Shown here: positions 1 through 9,292 of the stretch, in pieces
How the letters are laid out: every line of letters begins with the position of its first letter
Position numbering within the stretch: the first letter of the stretch is position 1
Source: Gammaproteobacteria bacterium
Lineage (GTDB): Bacteria; Pseudomonadota; Gammaproteobacteria; Pseudomonadales; Halieaceae
Length of the DNA stretch: 64,000 bases
Assembly (NCBI GenBank): GCA_030428835.1
Contig: JAUIEP010000011.1
Span: 1 to 64,000 of the forward strand
Direction: 5' to 3'
Position numbers and translations under genes: made by a program
Notes under the pieces: generated by a model
Seen by the model: only the letters and a program-made list of their open reading frames with translations
Databases searched by the model: none
Told to the model about the DNA's origin: nothing

Positions 1-2
1 TG

Positions 3-425
3 CTCTACCACGAGGTCGATATGTTCGCCGCCGCCGCGTCCCTGTCCGAAGCAAGCGGCGCGACCACCGAGCTGCGCATCCCCGAGCGCGACGTGGCGGT
101 AGGCACCGATGTGCATGTCGTCCTGACGGTCGAGGATGACGGCGATCCCGCCCTGGTGACCTACCGCCGTGCGATCGTCACCGTGGTGGCGGGCGCGGAT
201 GCACCGCGGTATTCCACTGTGAACAGCACGCTCGGGGAACTGGTCGACAACCCGCAGGCGCTGGCCGTTCTCGAGCGCCACATCCCGGTGACCTCGCACA
301 ACCGGGCCATGCTGGACCAGGTCCGGCACCTGACGCTCATAGCCCTGCGTTCCTTCGTGCCAGGGCTTACCGATGCAACGCTTGAGCAGATTGACACCGA
401 ACTAGCGGAGATCGAGTCACCGTGA
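3..425 (+). CDS. DUF1593-type (Sde182-like) nucleoside-hydrolase-like protein, C-terminal fragment
   Basis: The reading frame is open to the left edge of the window, so only the last ~140 residues of a larger protein are present. They align by eye with the end of the next gene: an Ig-like segment (VEDDGDPALVTYRRAIV against VTDGGEPALTRYRRAVV) followed by a ~60-residue tail (GELVDNPQALAVLERHIP ... FVPGLTDATLEQIDTELAEI). The two genes are therefore tandem paralogues of the secreted DUF1593 family, which has an N-terminal nucleoside-hydrolase-like fold and a C-terminal Ig-like domain. The stop overlaps the next start in a GTGA quartet, so the pair is translationally coupled. Substrate is unknown; proximity to rhamnose genes suggests polysaccharide or glycoside breakdown. 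Confidence 0.8.
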   Translation, partial: LYHEVDMFAAAASLSEASGATTELRIPERDVAVGTDVHVVLTVEDDGDPALVTYRRAIVTVVAGADAPRYSTVNSTLGELVDNPQALAVLERHIPVTSHNRAMLDQVRHLTLIALRSFVPGLTDATLEQIDTELAEIESP

Positions 426-2170
426 TTGCACTGAAGAATGGCTTCACCGCGGCGCTGTTACTGCTGTGTGTCCTGCCGCATGCATTGCGAGCTGAAGAGA
501 CAGCGCAGGGCGCTCCCTACAAACCCCGCCTGATCGTCATCACCGACATCGGCACCGAGCCGGACGATGTGCAGTCCATGGTGCGCCTGCTCACCTACGC
601 CAACGAGTTCGACATCGAGGGGCTCATCGCTTCCACCTCGCGGCACATGCAGGACCGCGTGCACCCGGATTTCATACTGCGCCGCATCGAGACGTACGGC
701 GAGGTGCTACCCAACCTGCGCGTGCACGCCGACGGCTATCCCGACGCGGCGGCACTGCAGGCGGTGGTACGCGGCTCGGACCCGAGCTACGGCATGGCGG
801 GCATCGGCGAGGGCAAACACGCCGAGGCCGCGGCTCTCATCATCGATGCGGTGGACCGCGACGACCCGCGTCCGCTGTGGGTGTCGATCTGGGGCGGCGC
901 CGCGCCGCTGGCGCAGGCGCTGTGGCAGGTACAGCAGACACGCCCGACGGAAGACGTGGAAAAATTTGTGCGCAAACTGCGCGTGTACTCGATCTCGGAC
1001 CAGGATGACACCTCACCCTGGGCGCGCATGACCTTCCCACAGTTGTTCTGGATTACCAGCATGCACGCGTTCGGCCAGTACACGCTCGCCGCGTGGACCG
1101 GCATTTCGGCGCCCGCGCCGGGCGCGGACCAGTCCGTGATCGACAACCGCTGGCTGAGCACCAACGTGCGCAACCACGGTGCGCTGGGTGCGCTGTATCC
1201 CATGCCGATGTTTATCGTGGAGGGCGACACGCCGTCCTTCCTTTACCTGGTACCCAACGGCCTCGGTAATCCCGAGCGACCTGACTGGGGTAGCTGGGGC
1301 GGGCGCTGGGGGCAGGTGGCGGACTTCCTGGGTCTGTGGACGGACGTGGAAGATACTGTCACGGGTGTTGACGGCAAATCGCACTCCAGCAACTCGGCCT
1401 CGGTGTGGCGCTGGCGGGAACACTTCCAGAACGACTTCGCGGCGCGCATGGACTGGAGCATCGAGTCGGACTACGCGGACGCCAACCATCCGCCGAGCGT
1501 TGTCCTTAACGGCGCCAGTGGCACAGGCGCCGTCGCGCTCACCGTGTGTCCGGGAGAGACCGTGGCGCTGGACGCAACCGGAACGGCCGACCCCGACGGC
1601 GACGCGATGGACTACGACTGGTCGTGGTACCGCGAGGTGACCGGGTACTACTCGCCGGACCTCGAACTGGTCGCGGGCAAGGACGGGCGGGCAAGCGTGC
1701 GCGTGCCGCCGTGGAGCCAGCCCCACGACATTCCGCTGCCGAGCGCGTACCACATGCACATCCTGCTGTCGGTTACGGACGGCGGCGAACCCGCGTTGAC
1801 CCGCTACCGTCGCGCGGTCGTCTCGGTGCAGACCGCTGGCGGCAAGTCGGACTCGGGCGCGGTGTGCAAGGCGATCGAGATCGGGCAGGCGGCGCCGGCA
1901 ACGGACTTCACCGACCTGGCCCCGGCCGACTCGTCCGCCTGGTTCAGCACCACGCTCACCCCCGTGGGCGAACTGGTGGCGCACCCCGCGGCGCGCGCCG
2001 TACTCGACAAATACATTCCCGACATCGCGGGGCAGGCCGCGTCCGGACCGGGCAGCACCATGACGCTGCGCGGTATCCAGAAGTTCGTGCCGGGGCTGAG
2101 TGGCGAACTGCTGGACCGCATCGACGCCGAGTTGGCGGCGATTCCCCGGCCACAGAAAGGCGATGATTGA
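422..2170 (+). CDS. Secreted DUF1593/Sde182-like nucleoside-hydrolase-like protein
   Basis: A 582-residue protein beginning GTG, coupled to the preceding paralogue. A signal peptide (hydrophobic ALLLLCVLPHALRA, cleavage near residue 24) directs export. The N-terminal domain has the acidic motif TDIGTEPDDV (residues 41-50), equivalent to the Asp-rich metal site of nucleoside hydrolases. An Ig-like domain follows from about residue 350 (PPSVVLNGASGTGAVALTVCPGE onward in the translation), then a short helical tail from residue 516 (GELVAHPAARAVLDKYIP). The same tail type recurs in the gene before and in the esterase at 27804-29045. The family is found with polysaccharide-degradation genes; the reaction is not established. 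Confidence 0.85.
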   Translation: MIALKNGFTAALLLLCVLPHALRAEETAQGAPYKPRLIVITDIGTEPDDVQSMVRLLTYANEFDIEGLIASTSRHMQDRVHPDFILRRIETYGEVLPNLRVHADGYPDAAALQAVVRGSDPSYGMAGIGEGKHAEAAALIIDAVDRDDPRPLWVSIWGGAAPLAQALWQVQQTRPTEDVEKFVRKLRVYSISDQDDTSPWARMTFPQLFWITSMHAFGQYTLAAWTGISAPAPGADQSVIDNRWLSTNVRNHGALGALYPMPMFIVEGDTPSFLYLVPNGLGNPERPDWGSWGGRWGQVADFLGLWTDVEDTVTGVDGKSHSSNSASVWRWREHFQNDFAARMDWSIESDYADANHPPSVVLNGASGTGAVALTVCPGETVALDATGTADPDGDAMDYDWSWYREVTGYYSPDLELVAGKDGRASVRVPPWSQPHDIPLPSAYHMHILLSVTDGGEPALTRYRRAVVSVQTAGGKSDSGAVCKAIEIGQAAPATDFTDLAPADSSAWFSTTLTPVGELVAHPAARAVLDKYIPDIAGQAASGPGSTMTLRGIQKFVPGLSGELLDRIDAELAAIPRPQKGDD

Positions 2171-2260
2171 GGGCGTAAAGCCGTTTACAGTGAGGCCATG
2201 TATGCACGTCGGTTCCCCGGCCCGCTACGCGGCAATCCATCACCCGGAGGTTAACGCAGC

Positions 2261-2938
2261 ATGAAGAAATGGCTCATCGGACTCTCGGTCCTGTTAAATG
2301 CGCTTGTGCTTGTGGCGGTCGCGGCCCTGTGGATTGGGGGGCAGGGTTTCGTCATCGACACGTTCATCAAGCCGGGCCACGAGCGCTATGTCAGTCAGTT
2401 TGAGGTGCTTCCCGTCGAACCCGGTGACATCGTCTTCCTGGGCGACTCGATCACCGAGGGCGGCCTGTGGGACGAGTTGTTTCCCGGCGTGCCGGTGCGT
2501 GATCGCGGCATCGGCGGCGATGTCACCGAAGGTATCCTGGCGCGGCTGGACCAGGTGGTGGCTGGCAAGCCGGCCAAGGTATTCCTGCTGATCGGCACCA
2601 ATGACCTGGCGAACGCGGGTCTCGCGCCGGATGCCATCGCGGCGAACATCGAGACGATCGTCGACACCATACGTTCCCGCTCGCCCGACACAGCCATCTA
2701 CGTGCAGAGCGTGCTACCCCGCGCGGCGTCGTTCCGCGAGGACGTGGAAGCGCTGAACGACAACCTGCAACAGCGCGTTGCAGGCAAGGCGGTGTGGCTG
2801 GACCTGTATCCGCTGTTCCTGGATACGACCGACGGTTCCATCCGCGACGACCTCAGCAACGACGAACTGCACCTGCTGGGCGCGGGCTACCTCAAGTGGC
2901 GCGATGCGATCGAATCGTATGTGAAAGACCCGGTCTGA
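2261..2938 (+). CDS. SGNH/GDSL hydrolase, membrane-anchored or secreted
   Basis: A 225-residue protein with an N-terminal hydrophobic helix (residues 4-26), probably a membrane anchor or uncleaved signal. SGNH blocks are complete: GDSIT with nucleophile Ser63, the oxyanion Gly in GIGGD (83-87), GTND with Asn114, and the catalytic dyad DELH (Asp200, His203). It resembles PAF-acetylhydrolase-like or acetylxylan-esterase-like members, which remove acyl groups. A GGAGG ribosome site precedes the ATG. It follows the DUF1593 pair by 90 bases and converges on the sugar kinase. Deacetylation of a carbohydrate substrate is plausible but not shown. Confidence 0.88.
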   Translation: MKKWLIGLSVLLNALVLVAVAALWIGGQGFVIDTFIKPGHERYVSQFEVLPVEPGDIVFLGDSITEGGLWDELFPGVPVRDRGIGGDVTEGILARLDQVVAGKPAKVFLLIGTNDLANAGLAPDAIAANIETIVDTIRSRSPDTAIYVQSVLPRAASFREDVEALNDNLQQRVAGKAVWLDLYPLFLDTTDGSIRDDLSNDELHLLGAGYLKWRDAIESYVKDPV

Positions 2939-2950
2939 CGACGCGCCGGC

Positions 2951-4327
2951 CTACAACTGCCGCCGCCATGCGTCGCGGTAGCTGGGTAAGCCCTGCACAG
3001 CCGTGGGTGACGCGCGCGTGTAAGCGCCCTGGAGTTCGACGCGCGGGAACGTGGGGCGCGTCAGGCACCAGGCGCCGCTGACGGTACTCGCCGCGTCGCC
3101 CGACAGCAGCACGGCCTGCCGCGGCCGCAACTGTGCGAGCATCCGGCACAACAGGGGGTTCTTTTCCGACGCGCTGCCGAACACGATGTCGCCCTGCGCC
3201 TGCAGCAGGTCGAGTTCGTAGTCGATCATCATGGCGAGGTAGAGCGTGGCCAGCGCCGGGCCCTTGCCCGTAGCCTCGGGCAGCGTGCCGCGGCGCCCCA
3301 TGAACGGTCCGCCACCGGCGGCAAAGGCCGGCAGGGCGAAGGCGTCGGCCGCGACCAGTTCGGCGATGTCATCCTCGCAGCAGTCGCCGTCGACCTCACT
3401 CGCCGTCAACCGGCAGATCTCCTCGAACTCCCTGCCGCCCATGAAGCGCGCACACGCCACGGGCGCCGCGAGCACGCTGACATTCGCCAGGCAATCGCGC
3501 TGTTCGTCCAGCGCCGCGAGATCGCTGCACAGGGCCATGCTGATCACCCAGGTGCCGGTCGACACCACGGCGAAGGGGCTCTTGAGCCCTGCGCACATGT
3601 GCCGGGCGAGGCTGGCGTTGGAGTCGTGCACGCCGGCATACACCCGGCAATCGGGCGACAGGCCGGTACTTTCCGCGACGTCCGCGCTGACGGTTCCGAC
3701 GCTGTCCGTCGCGCGCCGCAGTGGCGGCAGCCTGTCGCGAATGGCCAGCGTGTCGACCAGTGCGGAGTAGTCGCCCGCCTCCGGTCGCCAGAGATCCGTG
3801 TGGCAGCCGAGCGAGGTCACCTCACTTGCTGCCACGCCGCTCAGCCGCCAGGTCCAGTACTGCGGGTACAGCAGGACCCGCGCTGCGCGTTCGAACTCCC
3901 CGGGGAAGTGCTGGCGCAGCCAGAACAACTGCCGGCCCAGGTTCAGCCCGGCCGGCAGGCCGGGGGAATACGTGTCATCGAACGTCGGCCGTACGGCGTC
4001 GTACGCCGCGCCGCAGTCCTCGAACCCCGTAAACTCGTAATCGGGAACGGGGAGGGCGAGTTCGCCGGTCGCATCCACCAGCGCGGCGCATGCGCCGTGC
4101 GTGCTGACGTTCACGGACCTGATGTCGAACTGTTCGCCGGCCTCCGCCAGCGTTGCGAGCAACCAGTGCCACAGTGCGTCCACGTCGAAGTGCGGATAAG
4201 GGTCTGCGTCGACCACCGCGTTGCGCCGCGAGCGCGACCACTGCGCCCGGCCGCTGTCGTCGAGCAGGCACAACTTCACGTTGGTTTTGCCCACGTCGAA
4301 AATGGCGCTCACCGCGACGGTGTTCAT
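2951..4327 (-). CDS. FGGY-family carbohydrate kinase (probable L-rhamnulose kinase)
   Basis: 458 residues with the FGGY/actin-fold kinase features: phosphate-1 loop DVGKTN (residues 11-16), the catalytic-base motif GVHDSN (Asp235) and phosphate-2 STGT (256-259). It is last in a leftward set after the TonB receptor (51-base gap). With the isomerase and aldolase at 9.4-12.9 kb it would phosphorylate L-rhamnulose to L-rhamnulose 1-phosphate in the cytoplasm. Substrate is assigned from context only; FGGY kinases for fuculose, xylulose and others look similar at this level. Confidence 0.85.
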   Translation of the reverse strand: MNTVAVSAIFDVGKTNVKLCLLDDSGRAQWSRSRRNAVVDADPYPHFDVDALWHWLLATLAEAGEQFDIRSVNVSTHGACAALVDATGELALPVPDYEFTGFEDCGAAYDAVRPTFDDTYSPGLPAGLNLGRQLFWLRQHFPGEFERAARVLLYPQYWTWRLSGVAASEVTSLGCHTDLWRPEAGDYSALVDTLAIRDRLPPLRRATDSVGTVSADVAESTGLSPDCRVYAGVHDSNASLARHMCAGLKSPFAVVSTGTWVISMALCSDLAALDEQRDCLANVSVLAAPVACARFMGGREFEEICRLTASEVDGDCCEDDIAELVAADAFALPAFAAGGGPFMGRRGTLPEATGKGPALATLYLAMMIDYELDLLQAQGDIVFGSASEKNPLLCRMLAQLRPRQAVLLSGDAASTVSGAWCLTRPTFPRVELQGAYTRASPTAVQGLPSYRDAWRRQL

Positions 4328-4378
4328 TGCCGCGGTGCACCTGGCGCCGGGGAAGTACCGCCGATGACTGCACTCCCG

Positions 4379-6628
4379 CTACTGGAAGTCATAACGCAGT
4401 GTCAGGCCGTACTCGAGACCACGGTAGTAGCGCCCCTCGAACGCGCTCGGCAGCGCGGGGTCGCCGTTCTCCTTGATACCCGGGTTGATATTCAGGTCCT
4501 CGTCGGTGAGGTTCTTGCCCCAGACGCGAACATCGAGGCCGAGGTCCGCCGAGCGCAGCCCGAACGAGGCGTCGTAGCGATGCCTGTCCGAGTCGAACTG
4601 GTCGGTGTTGTCTGTGTAGTTCGGCTCGGACTGCCAGGTCCACGACAGCACCGAGTAGGCCTCCCAGCCATTGTCCAGCAGCCGGTTGTAGGCGAGCTGG
4701 TTGTTCATGTTCCACTGCGGCAGTTCGTTCAGGTCCGCGTCTTCCAGCGGGCAGACGATGTCACCGGTCGCGAGGAACTGCGCGTCGCTGCAGAAGTGAT
4801 TGCTCCACTCCTTGGCCTCCGCCTCGAAGTAGGCCGTGCGATTGCTGTAGGCCCAGTGCTCGCTGACCAGCCACGTGACGTCGAACTCGATGCCCTGCGT
4901 GGTGACTTCCTCCGCATTGGTGATGACGTTGGCGAACAGCGCCGTCAAGGGTTCCAGCGAGCCGGCGGGCGCGAAGTGCGCGATCTGGTGATCGTCGAAC
5001 TCCTGGTAGAACACGGCGACGCTGTACTGCAGTGTCTGGTCGAGCGCGACGCCTTTCACGCCGACCTCGAACGCGGTGGAGGTCTCCTCGTCGAACACGA
5101 GTTGCTCGTTGGCGATGCGACCCGCGTCGGGGAAAACGCCCTCGAGGTCCACCGCCGCGTTCAGCAGCGTGTTGAAACCGCCCTGCTTGTAGGCGTTGTC
5201 GGCCGCGATGTAGATAGTGGTGTCCTCGGTCAGGAAGTGGCGCAGCTTGGCCGACCAGGACAGGTGATCCGAGGTCAGGGTATCGTCCAGCGCCGTGTCG
5301 AACGCGCCCGCGAGGTTGATCGCGGCGTCGGTGGTGACCTCGTTGTCGTCGTAGCGCAGCCCGCCGGAAAAATCCCACTGCTCGTTGATATGCCAGGTCA
5401 CGTTGGCGTAGGCGGAGTAGGTCTCGCTGCCGGCCTTGCCGCCGCCCACGACGAGCGCATCCTCGATCAGCAGGTCCAGCGTGTTGTCGGATTGCCGGTC
5501 CGAGTAGTACAGGCCGGACACGTAGTCGAACAGCTCGCCCGTGCCTGTGAAGCGCAGCTCCAGCGTGCTGATCTCGTAGTCGAGGCCGATGTTGAAGTTG
5601 TTGACGAATTCCGGGTAGGGCGCGCGGTTCTCGTTCGATTCCGTATCGAACTCCTGGTAGTAGCCGATGACATCGACCTGGGTGAGGTCCGCATCCCAGG
5701 TCCAGTGCAGCGCCGTGTCGCGCAGGTCGCCGGTTACCTCGCTGCGGAAGTCGCCGTAGTAGCGCCGGTCCTCGAACTCGTTGAAGATCGCGGGCGTGGC
5801 GTTGGTGCCGCCCGTGCCCGGCACCAGTCCGTCCGGGTTGAACTCCGCGCGGTAGTCGATGAGGTCCTGGTAATTGACGGTCCACAACAGTTCCATGTCG
5901 TCCGTCATGTTCATCAGCAGGCGCGAGCGCACGGCCTTGTGTTCCTTGCCGCCGGTGGCGTCGTCGGCCGACAGCGGGTTCTCGATGGTGACGTAGCCGT
6001 CGGCGTCGGCGTACACGCCCGCTATACGCAGCGCGAGCCTGTCCTCGATGAGGGGAATGTTGACGGCGCCGCGCAGGTCCGTGGTGGCGAGGTCGCTGTC
6101 GTCAAACTGGCTGTAGGAACCCTCGATATAGCCCGACCAGCCGCCGGCATCCGGCCTGCGCGTGGTGATGTTGTAGACGCCGCCCGGCGCGTTCTCGCCG
6201 TACAGCGTGCCCTGCGGCCCGCGCAGCAGCTCGATGCGCTCCACGTCCACCAGGGTGGAGAACACGGCGCCCACCTGCGACTGCGCCACCTCGTCCACGA
6301 ACACCGCCACGCTCTGCGGCGTGCCGACGGCGAAGAACGCGGGGCCCACGCCGCGCAGCCGGATGGCCGCCGCCTGCAGGCCGGGAAAGAGATCGACGCC
6401 GGGGGTCAGCTTGTCGGTCTCGGAAAAGTCCTGGATGTTGAGGGCGCTGATGTCCTCGGCCGATACGACGGCGATCGAAATCGGCACGTCCTGCAGGCTC
6501 TCGGAGCGCTTCTGCGCCGTGACGTGCACCTCCTCCAGTACTCTCGGACCCTCGGCGGCGCCGGCGGTGGTCGCGGCCGCGAGGGCCAGAGTGAGCGGGA
6601 GGTAGCGCGTTGCAGACTTTCTGTTCAT
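4379..6628 (-). CDS. TonB-dependent outer-membrane receptor (rhamnose cluster)
   Basis: About 749 residues from an ATG with a GAGGA ribosome site; an upstream in-frame start is less likely. A signal peptide (LPLTLALAAATTAGAA) is followed by a plug with TonB-box-like EEVHVTAQKR, RLRGVG and the hallmark ELLRGPQGTLYG, and by a beta-barrel ending in aromatic LRYDFQ. The Phe C-terminus fits BAM-dependent insertion. Being between the permease and the sugar kinase, it probably imports rhamnose-containing oligosaccharides or glycosides across the outer membrane. The family alone cannot tell ligand identity. Confidence 0.9.
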   Translation of the reverse strand: MNRKSATRYLPLTLALAAATTAGAAEGPRVLEEVHVTAQKRSESLQDVPISIAVVSAEDISALNIQDFSETDKLTPGVDLFPGLQAAAIRLRGVGPAFFAVGTPQSVAVFVDEVAQSQVGAVFSTLVDVERIELLRGPQGTLYGENAPGGVYNITTRRPDAGGWSGYIEGSYSQFDDSDLATTDLRGAVNIPLIEDRLALRIAGVYADADGYVTIENPLSADDATGGKEHKAVRSRLLMNMTDDMELLWTVNYQDLIDYRAEFNPDGLVPGTGGTNATPAIFNEFEDRRYYGDFRSEVTGDLRDTALHWTWDADLTQVDVIGYYQEFDTESNENRAPYPEFVNNFNIGLDYEISTLELRFTGTGELFDYVSGLYYSDRQSDNTLDLLIEDALVVGGGKAGSETYSAYANVTWHINEQWDFSGGLRYDDNEVTTDAAINLAGAFDTALDDTLTSDHLSWSAKLRHFLTEDTTIYIAADNAYKQGGFNTLLNAAVDLEGVFPDAGRIANEQLVFDEETSTAFEVGVKGVALDQTLQYSVAVFYQEFDDHQIAHFAPAGSLEPLTALFANVITNAEEVTTQGIEFDVTWLVSEHWAYSNRTAYFEAEAKEWSNHFCSDAQFLATGDIVCPLEDADLNELPQWNMNNQLAYNRLLDNGWEAYSVLSWTWQSEPNYTDNTDQFDSDRHRYDASFGLRSADLGLDVRVWGKNLTDEDLNINPGIKENGDPALPSAFEGRYYRGLEYGLTLRYDFQ

Positions 6629-6701
6629 CGTTATTGTCCTCGCCACATGATGTGGCTGCATGTTGTGCTGCCCGCGGGTGGGCTGCGGCGGAAGATGTTA
6701 C

Positions 6702-8357
6702 CTAGGCACTCTCCTTGGCGCGCGCCCACAGCGTACCGAAAACAAAGTAGATCACGGACGGCAGGATCAGCCAATTGCGCAGCAGCTCGAGGTCCGCGCC
6801 ATTGAGCACGGCGATTCCCAGCGCGGCGCAGGTAGCGAGCGCGAGCAGTGCGACCGCGCGGTAGAGTTGCAGGCCGCTGCCGCCAGCTCCCGCGCCGCCG
6901 TGTTGCGCCGCGTCCGGCCGTCCGAGGTACTCGCGCTCCACGGCCTGGCGTCGCGCGCGCTCCTCGTCTTCGCGCCGCGTTTCCTCGGCGAAGGCCGCGC
7001 GCGCCCCCATGCTGCGCGCGAGTACGATGTAGGCGACCGTCGCCACTATCCAGGTGGGTATCAGCAGGAAGAACAGGTGCAGGCCGAACTGGTTCAGTGC
7101 GAATGCCGCGAGCAGCGCGAGCGCCCACGCGCCCACCGCCGCCTTGTTGGTGTACAGGCCGCTGTAGCTCGCCCAGTAGCGGGTGAGGCCCAGGCGCGGG
7201 AACAGCCAGTGCTCCGTCACGATCACCGCGCCCACCGGCGCGAGTATCAGGCCCATGAGGCCCACGAAGTCCATGAGCTTGCTGAACACGAACGGGAAGC
7301 ACGCGATGACCGTGGTCACGGTGCCGGTGACCACGGTCACGCGCACCCGGTCCCAGTTGTGGTTGAGCGACTGGAACGCGAGCCCGGCGCGGTAGATGGT
7401 CGGGTTGGAGGTCGTCCAGCCGGCGATGATCACCGCGATGATGCCCGCGGCGCCGAGCGCCTGGTAGGCCACCGCGCCCGCGTCGAGCTGGGTGATGGTG
7501 GAGGACAGGGCCAGCGCGGCGCCCGCGCCCATGATGCCCGCGCACACCCAGGCCAGGTAGTGGCCGATGAACATGCCGAGCGCCGAGAAGTAGCCGTAGC
7601 GGCTGCTGCGCGCGAAGCGCAGCACGGTCATGTCGCCGAGGCCGCCGTGCATGGCGAGGTTGCACACCCAGGCAAACGCGGCGACATGCCAGAAGGTCAT
7701 CTCGCTGCCGTCGCCGCGCCAGATGTGCAGGTCCGCCACCTGCTTGAACTCGGCGAAACTGCCGATGCCGTCGACGCCCGGGGTGCTCGCGACGAGTGAC
7801 GGCAGCAGCGCCAGCGCGCCCACGATGAACATGAGGATCATCCACGGCGCGCACACTTCCGCGAACTGCGCCACGCGCCTGAAGCCCAGCGCGGCGATCG
7901 TGACCACCACCGCGCCCACGGCGGCGGCCACCAGCACGAAGCCCGCGCTGGTGGGGTACCAGTTCACCTGCGCGGGTATGTCGAACAGGATGCGCACCGC
8001 GGACGCCGACACGGTGATCATGGCGCCCGCGAGCACGCAGAACAGGACGCCGTTCACCACGCTGTACAGGCGGATGGTGCCTGGACCCGCGATCTTCTCG
8101 AGGTAGGCGTACAGGGTGAGGCGGGTGTCCGTCGCGATGGGTGCGCACACCAGTCCCCAGGTCAGCACCGCCAGCAGGTTGCCCCACAGCAGGCCCTGCA
8201 GGATGTCCATGGTGGGCACACCCCACGCGACGAACATCGCGCCGATGACGAACTCGGTGCCGGCCACGTGCTCGCCCGCATAACTCGCGGCGAAGTAACG
8301 CGCGGGCTGTAGCTGCTCCGGCGTTACCGGTGTTTTCTCGAATTCCTGTGCGGCCAT
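6702..8357 (-). CDS. NCS1-type (purine-cytosine permease-like) transporter
   Basis: A 551-residue integral membrane protein with about 12 hydrophobic segments. AGWTTSNPTIYRAGL in the middle is typical of the NCS1 cytosine/purine permease family, a sodium- or proton-coupled group for nucleobases, allantoin and hydantoins. Between TM10 and TM11 is a long charged, Glu/Arg-rich loop (around residues 425-470), an unusual feature. GAGGTG precedes the start. It lies between the DeoR regulator and the TonB receptor, so it is the only inner-membrane importer candidate in the rhamnose cluster. Whether it carries sugar or a nucleobase cannot be read from sequence. Confidence 0.85.
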   Translation of the reverse strand: MAAQEFEKTPVTPEQLQPARYFAASYAGEHVAGTEFVIGAMFVAWGVPTMDILQGLLWGNLLAVLTWGLVCAPIATDTRLTLYAYLEKIAGPGTIRLYSVVNGVLFCVLAGAMITVSASAVRILFDIPAQVNWYPTSAGFVLVAAAVGAVVVTIAALGFRRVAQFAEVCAPWMILMFIVGALALLPSLVASTPGVDGIGSFAEFKQVADLHIWRGDGSEMTFWHVAAFAWVCNLAMHGGLGDMTVLRFARSSRYGYFSALGMFIGHYLAWVCAGIMGAGAALALSSTITQLDAGAVAYQALGAAGIIAVIIAGWTTSNPTIYRAGLAFQSLNHNWDRVRVTVVTGTVTTVIACFPFVFSKLMDFVGLMGLILAPVGAVIVTEHWLFPRLGLTRYWASYSGLYTNKAAVGAWALALLAAFALNQFGLHLFFLLIPTWIVATVAYIVLARSMGARAAFAEETRREDEERARRQAVEREYLGRPDAAQHGGAGAGGSGLQLYRAVALLALATCAALGIAVLNGADLELLRNWLILPSVIYFVFGTLWARAKESA

Positions 8358-8402
8358 GCGGGCACCTCGTTCTTCTTTTATAGCGTTATGTTGTTCGGCG
8401 CC

Positions 8403-9215
8403 TTACGCCGCGCTCTCGTCGCCCTCCCGGGCGAGCAGGATCGCGACATCCGCGGCCTCGAGCATCTCGCGGCTCGCGGCGTCCAGCCCCGCGTCGGTAA
8501 TCAGCACGTCGATGTCGGACAGCGGGCAGAACACGAGATTGCCGCCCACGCCGCCCTGCGCGCTGATCTTCGAGCTGTCCGCCAGCACCACGAGCTGCTG
8601 TGCCTGGCGGCGCAGTTTCCGCTCGGCCTGGATCAGCAGGGGGTCGGACTCCATGACGCCGAACGGCGTGATTCCCGGCGTGCCCATGAACAGGCGGCTG
8701 CCGACGTAGTTCGCGGTGCCGTCGTTGTCGAACGCGCTGAGGATGATGTTCTGCTTGCGGTGCACCTCGCCGCCGGGAAGGCTGATGCGGTTGTCCGAGT
8801 CCACCAGTTCCATCGCGAGCGGGAAGGAGTTGGTGAGGATGTTGAGCTGCCGGGCGCGCAGGGCGTCGGCCATCATGAACGTGGAGCTGCCGCCGTTGAT
8901 GATGATCGCGTCGCCGTCCGCGCACAGCGCCACCGCGCGGCGGGCGATCCACTGTTTTTCCCGCGGGTGCTGTTCGCGACCGGCGAGGAAGGAGTAGCCC
9001 GCGAGCTGCGGCCGCGCCAGCGCGCGCTCGTCCTCCGCCAGCGCCTGCGCGCCGCCGTGCAGCTTGTGCAGGCGACCGGCCTCCGCCAGCTTGTTGAGGT
9101 CGCGGCGCAGGGTGGCCTCGGACGCGGCGGCCTCGTCCGCCAGCTCGCGCACGCTGGCGTAGCCGCGCTCTTCGAGGGCGTCCAGTATCAGTTGATGGCG
9201 CTGGCGTTCCAGCAT
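8403..9215 (-). CDS. DeoR/GlpR-family transcriptional regulator of rhamnose genes
   Basis: About 270 residues from the ATG at 9215 (MLERQRHQLILDALEE), which matches the usual DeoR N-terminus; longer in-frame starts would run into the promoter. A winged HTH occupies residues 1-55 (SVRELADEAAASEATLRRDL), followed by a DeoR-C sugar-phosphate sensor domain of the ISOCOT fold (ADGDAIIINGGSSTF, VVLADSSKI). DeoR proteins usually repress and respond to a phosphorylated sugar. It is transcribed away from rhaD across a short intergenic space with repeated operator-like sequences, and is probably the local repressor. Confidence 0.9.
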   Translation of the reverse strand: MLERQRHQLILDALEERGYASVRELADEAAASEATLRRDLNKLAEAGRLHKLHGGAQALAEDERALARPQLAGYSFLAGREQHPREKQWIARRAVALCADGDAIIINGGSSTFMMADALRARQLNILTNSFPLAMELVDSDNRISLPGGEVHRKQNIILSAFDNDGTANYVGSRLFMGTPGITPFGVMESDPLLIQAERKLRRQAQQLVVLADSSKISAQGGVGGNLVFCPLSDIDVLITDAGLDAASREMLEAADVAILLAREGDESAA

Positions 9216-9263
9216 GCGTGCTCCCGCGCTTCCCCGGGCCGGATGCGGCCCCGCTGCAGCGAA

Positions 9264-9292
9264 ACTGTAGTCTGCAATGATTGAAATTGCAA
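9264..9292 (-). promoter_or_regulatory. Putative promoter for the deoR-permease-receptor-kinase operon
   Basis: On the minus strand, TTGCAA (9292-9287) and TACAGT (9269-9264) are separated by 17 bases and lie about 50 bases upstream of the DeoR start. The -35 overlaps the first operator-like repeat. Call is by eye. Confidence 0.5.

Noticed and set aside
3599-6805. Very long open frame (over 1000 codons) on the plus strand
   Set aside because: Antisense shadow of the kinase and TonB receptor genes; Val/Arg/Gly-rich with no domain, a product of high GC.
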